From the NCBI GenBank assembly GCA_021202335.1, contig JAJQDE010000047.1:1-32570 (forward strand): a stretch of DNA of 32,570 nucleotides. The letters are read 5' to 3'. A program made the position numbers and the translations under genes. The DNA is from Lachnospiraceae bacterium. Its GTDB lineage: Bacteria > Bacillota > Clostridia > Lachnospirales > Lachnospiraceae. The notes below the pieces were generated by a model that was given only the letters and a program-made list of their open reading frames with translations, was not told the origin of the DNA and ran no database searches. Positions 29,955 to 32,570 of the stretch are shown piece by piece (position 1 is the first letter of the stretch; each line of letters starts with the position of its first letter).

Positions 29955-32351
29955 TTATTTAAATTCCGCAATGGTAACGCCGGCATCGCCCTCCCCGTAT
30001 TCCCCTAAGTGAAAGGATTTCACATAAGGAACGCGCTTGAGATGCTTTTGCACAGCCTGACGCAGCGCCCCTGTCCCCTTTCCGTGGACAATGCGCACGC
30101 TTGGCGCATGGGAGAGATAGGCGTCGTCAAGATATTTGTCAAGCTGCGCGATTGCCTCATCGACCGTTTTTCCCAAAAGATTGATTTCCATGGAAAATGT
30201 GGCGGTCTTTGACATGCCGATGCCGGATGAGGAGCTTCGTGCTGTGCCGCCGTGGCTCTTTTGATATCCGGCAATGCCCGGCAATGCGTCCTCATTTATA
30301 AGCACTAAGTCCTTTATATTGACCTTTGAGCGGATGATGCCGCACTGTACAAACAAATCGCCCTTAGCGTCCGGCTTTGTCGACACGGTTCCCTTTAACC
30401 CCATTGACACGATTTTTACCAGATCCCCCCGCTTGAGCTGCTCGGGCTTTAGAAGCTTGTGCGTGGGCGTTTCCGGCGTTTTACTAAGCCCTGCGTTTTT
30501 CTCGTTCAGCTTATCGCGCACTTTGGTGCGCGCCTTCTCCATATCCTTTATGGAGGTTTGACTGTTTGCCTTTTGGAAGCTGCGGATGGTTTCGTCAGCC
30601 ACATCCTTTGCGTCCCTGAGAATTTGGCGCGCCTCCTCATTTGCCTCGCGCAAAATCCGCTCCTTTTGCGCATCAAGCCGCTCCTGCTTCTGTTCCAGCT
30701 TTTCCTTTAACGAGGCGATTTCAGTCCGGCAGCTCTCAATCTCGCTCCGCTCCGCCTCAATCGTGCGGCGGCTTTTTTCAAGGCCTGCAAGTAAATCTTC
30801 AAAACGCTCCTCATCTTCGCTTATATGCTCCTTTGCCGACGCAATGATTTCATCGGACAGTCCGAGCTTTGAGGAAATGGCAAATGCGTTGCTTTTTCCG
30901 GGAATGCCGATTAACAGTCTGTATGTGGGGCGAAGTGTTTCCACGTCAAACTCGCAGCAGGCGTTTTCAACATATGGCGTGGTGAGCGCGAAAACCTTCA
31001 GCTCGCTGTAATGCGTGGTTGCCATCGTGCGGATGCCTCTGTCGTGCAGATGCTGCAATATTGCGATGGCAAGCGCAGCGCCCTCCGTAGGATCCGTGCC
31101 CGCGCCAAGCTCGTCAAAGATGCACAGCGAGCCTTCATCGGCATTGTTTAATATGGAGATGGTGTTTGTCATGTGCGCGGAAAAGGTTGAAAGATTCTGT
31201 TCAATGCTCTGCTCGTCCCCTATGTCCGCGTATACCTGCGTGAATATGCCAAGCTCGGAGCGGTCAAGCGCGGGAATGTGAAGCCCTGACTGCCCCATCA
31301 GGGTAAACAATCCTACGGTCTTGAGTGATACGGTTTTCCCGCCCGTGTTTGGTCCGGTCACTATCAGCAGGTCAAAATCCGCTCCCAAATCGACGTCAAT
31401 CGGAACGACGCTTTTTTTGTTTAATAACGGATGTCTGCCTTTGCGAATGTGAATGTATCGCCTGTCATTAAATAACGGGCGCGATGCGTTCATGTCCGCC
31501 GCAAGCTCGGCGCGGGCAAAAATAAAGTCCAAAATCGTTAAAATACGGTAGTTATTTGCAAGTTCATCCGTATATTCACTCGCACTTGTGGATAATTCTG
31601 CAAGAATTCTTTCAATCTCATCTTGTTCCTGTATTGCAAGCTCCTTTAGCTGATTGTTTAAATTTACAATAACAGCCGGTTCGATAAACAGCGTGGAGCC
31701 GGTGGAGGACTGGTCGTGGAGCATGCCGGGGACGCTGCTTTTGTGTTCAGCCTTGACGGGAATACAGTAGCGGTTATTGCGCATTGTAATCACCGCGTCC
31801 TGAAGATAGGTGCGGCAGCTTCCGTTTACCATGTCGTTAAGCTGACTGTGAATTTTCTCGTTTGTGAGCCTGATGCTTCGGCGGATATGCTTGAGCGCCG
31901 GGCTTGCGTCGTCGGCAAGCTCCTCCTCGGACAGAATACAGCGGTTGATTTCGTTCTGAAGCGGTGTGAGCGGCTCCAAACTCACGAAAAATTTCTGAAG
32001 GCTGTCCTCAACCTCGGCGTCATGCTCCGTGCGCGAAAACGCCTTTGCCTTCGAGGCGCAGGCAAGAGAAGCGGAAATTTTCAAAAGCTCCGCGGCAGAA
32101 AGCGTGCCTCCGACCTCCAGCGCCTTTATGCTTGCGCTGATGTCCTTGTTTGCGCCAAAGCTTGGGCGCGCGCCCCGCATAAGGCGCGAAAACGCGTCGG
32201 CAGTCTGCTGCTGCGCCTCCTCGATTTTTTCGATATCCGTCATTGGCTTTAAAATGCCGCAAAGCTCCTTCCCGGGAGCGGACGAGGCCTTTTCCGTCAA
32301 AAGCCTGATGATTTTATCATATTCTAATATGCGTAATGCTTTTTCATTCAT
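29955..32351 (-). CDS. mutS2: MutS2 endonuclease/ATPase
   Basis: The protein has 798 residues, which is the usual length. ATG 32351 follows GAGGTGA. The order is an N-terminal lever/clamp region, then an ABC-type ATPase with Walker A GPNTGGKT (333-340) and Walker B LCIFDELGAGTDPTEG (409-424), a long charged coiled coil (~510-620), a KOW-like patch (LKRGDLVKIVSMGLKGTV), and a C-terminal Smr nuclease domain (~725-798) with INLLGKTVDEA and VRIVHGKGTGALR. MutS2 suppresses homologous recombination, and in Bacillus subtilis it also rescues collided ribosomes. The typical mismatch-recognition domain of MutS is absent, as expected. It heads a unit with a two-component system. Confidence 0.95.
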   Translation of the reverse strand: MNEKALRILEYDKIIRLLTEKASSAPGKELCGILKPMTDIEKIEEAQQQTADAFSRLMRGARPSFGANKDISASIKALEVGGTLSAAELLKISASLACASKAKAFSRTEHDAEVEDSLQKFFVSLEPLTPLQNEINRCILSEEELADDASPALKHIRRSIRLTNEKIHSQLNDMVNGSCRTYLQDAVITMRNNRYCIPVKAEHKSSVPGMLHDQSSTGSTLFIEPAVIVNLNNQLKELAIQEQDEIERILAELSTSASEYTDELANNYRILTILDFIFARAELAADMNASRPLFNDRRYIHIRKGRHPLLNKKSVVPIDVDLGADFDLLIVTGPNTGGKTVSLKTVGLFTLMGQSGLHIPALDRSELGIFTQVYADIGDEQSIEQNLSTFSAHMTNTISILNNADEGSLCIFDELGAGTDPTEGAALAIAILQHLHDRGIRTMATTHYSELKVFALTTPYVENACCEFDVETLRPTYRLLIGIPGKSNAFAISSKLGLSDEIIASAKEHISEDEERFEDLLAGLEKSRRTIEAERSEIESCRTEIASLKEKLEQKQERLDAQKERILREANEEARQILRDAKDVADETIRSFQKANSQTSIKDMEKARTKVRDKLNEKNAGLSKTPETPTHKLLKPEQLKRGDLVKIVSMGLKGTVSTKPDAKGDLFVQCGIIRSKVNIKDLVLINEDALPGIAGYQKSHGGTARSSSSGIGMSKTATFSMEINLLGKTVDEAIAQLDKYLDDAYLSHAPSVRIVHGKGTGALRQAVQKHLKRVPYVKSFHLGEYGEGDAGVTIAEFK

Positions 32352-32391
32352 AATTCACCTCATGTCACGACCGCAGGGAGTGGCTAATGTT

Positions 32392-32467
32392 AAATCGAAT
32401 AAATTCGATTGCCGTTGGTGGAGCCTGCGACACCAACTTGGGTTTGAAAGCTTGAAAAACTTTCAAA
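32392..32467. repeat. Tandem stem-loops upstream of mutS2
   Basis: Three consecutive hairpins: AATCGAAT-AA-ATTCGATT (32393-32410), GTTGGTG/CACCAAC (32414-32437) and TTTGAAAG/CTTTCAAA (32443-32467). They occupy the gap where the mutS2 promoter should be. No clear promoter was recognised. Confidence 0.6.
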
Positions 32468-32507
32468 CTTTTACTTTATAAGTTCCTTTTCCGGACTTTT
32501 ATTTTTG

Positions 32508-32562
32508 CGCACAACGCAAGTTTCTGCGAAACTAGCTGATGAACGCAGCCCTTGCGTTCATT
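32508..32562 (-). repeat. Modular palindrome, family 3 copy B
   Basis: GCAAGTTTC-TGC-GAAACTAGC (32516-32536) and ATGAACGCA-GCCCT-TGCGTTCAT (32539-32561), the reverse complement of the block at 23757-23804 including the adjoining TTTGCGCA. One hairpin arm has a single change. Confidence 0.8.
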
Positions 32563-32570
32563 ATATCATC

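Overview
The window looks like a piece of a motile, low-to-mid GC Gram-positive anaerobe of the Clostridia, most likely a Lachnospiraceae member (Roseburia/Butyrivibrio-like). This rests on AGGAGG-type ribosome binding sites, several chemoreceptors with canonical sigma-D (flagellar) promoter matches, a bactofilin, a MutS2-linked two-component system and a VTC-type polyphosphate polymerase operon. No lineage marker (rRNA, flagellin) is present, so the family assignment is an inference.

Region 1 (41-12010, + strand) is one tightly packed run of about thirteen genes for a cell-surface or flagellar glycan. It opens with a 5'-truncated beta-propeller-like protein, followed by a GT4-DUF115 fusion with a damaged 3' end. 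Next come two Rossmann-DUF115 (MptE/Maf-like) proteins, two copies of a [small unknown protein + Rossmann/GT9-like protein] pair, and a HAD phosphatase. The run ends with a three-gene CDP-polyol module: a pentulose-phosphate 3-epimerase, an IspD/TarI-type cytidylyltransferase and a TarJ-type medium-chain reductase. The first 9.5 kb is visibly more AT-rich than the rest. The run ends at a strong bidirectional hairpin terminator.

Region 2 (12057-22049) is sensory and motility-related. It holds a cytosolic CZB chemoreceptor on the - strand, a Cache-type membrane chemoreceptor followed 14 bp later by a bactofilin, a PfkB (KDG) kinase and a small zinc-ribbon protein flanked by a long inverted repeat. 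It continues with an unknown 187-residue protein behind a textbook sigma-D promoter, a ZIP metal transporter and a dCache chemoreceptor.

Region 3 (22175-27717, + strand) is a polyphosphate or surface-phosphate operon: VTC polymerase, DUF4956 membrane protein, a beta-helix lipoprotein with a Pro/Gly-rich tail, an OmpR-type response regulator carrying an in-frame stop, and a histidine kinase. It is preceded by four contiguous 11-bp repeats that abut a -10 box, which is the typical layout of an OmpR/PhoB-class activator site.

Region 4 (27734-32351, - strand) is mutS2, a response regulator and a histidine kinase. Throughout regions 2-4 the intergenic gaps hold families of modular palindromes (REP-like), several of which abut stop codons and recur in inverted orientation. 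No CRISPR array, tRNA, rRNA, IS element or prophage was seen.
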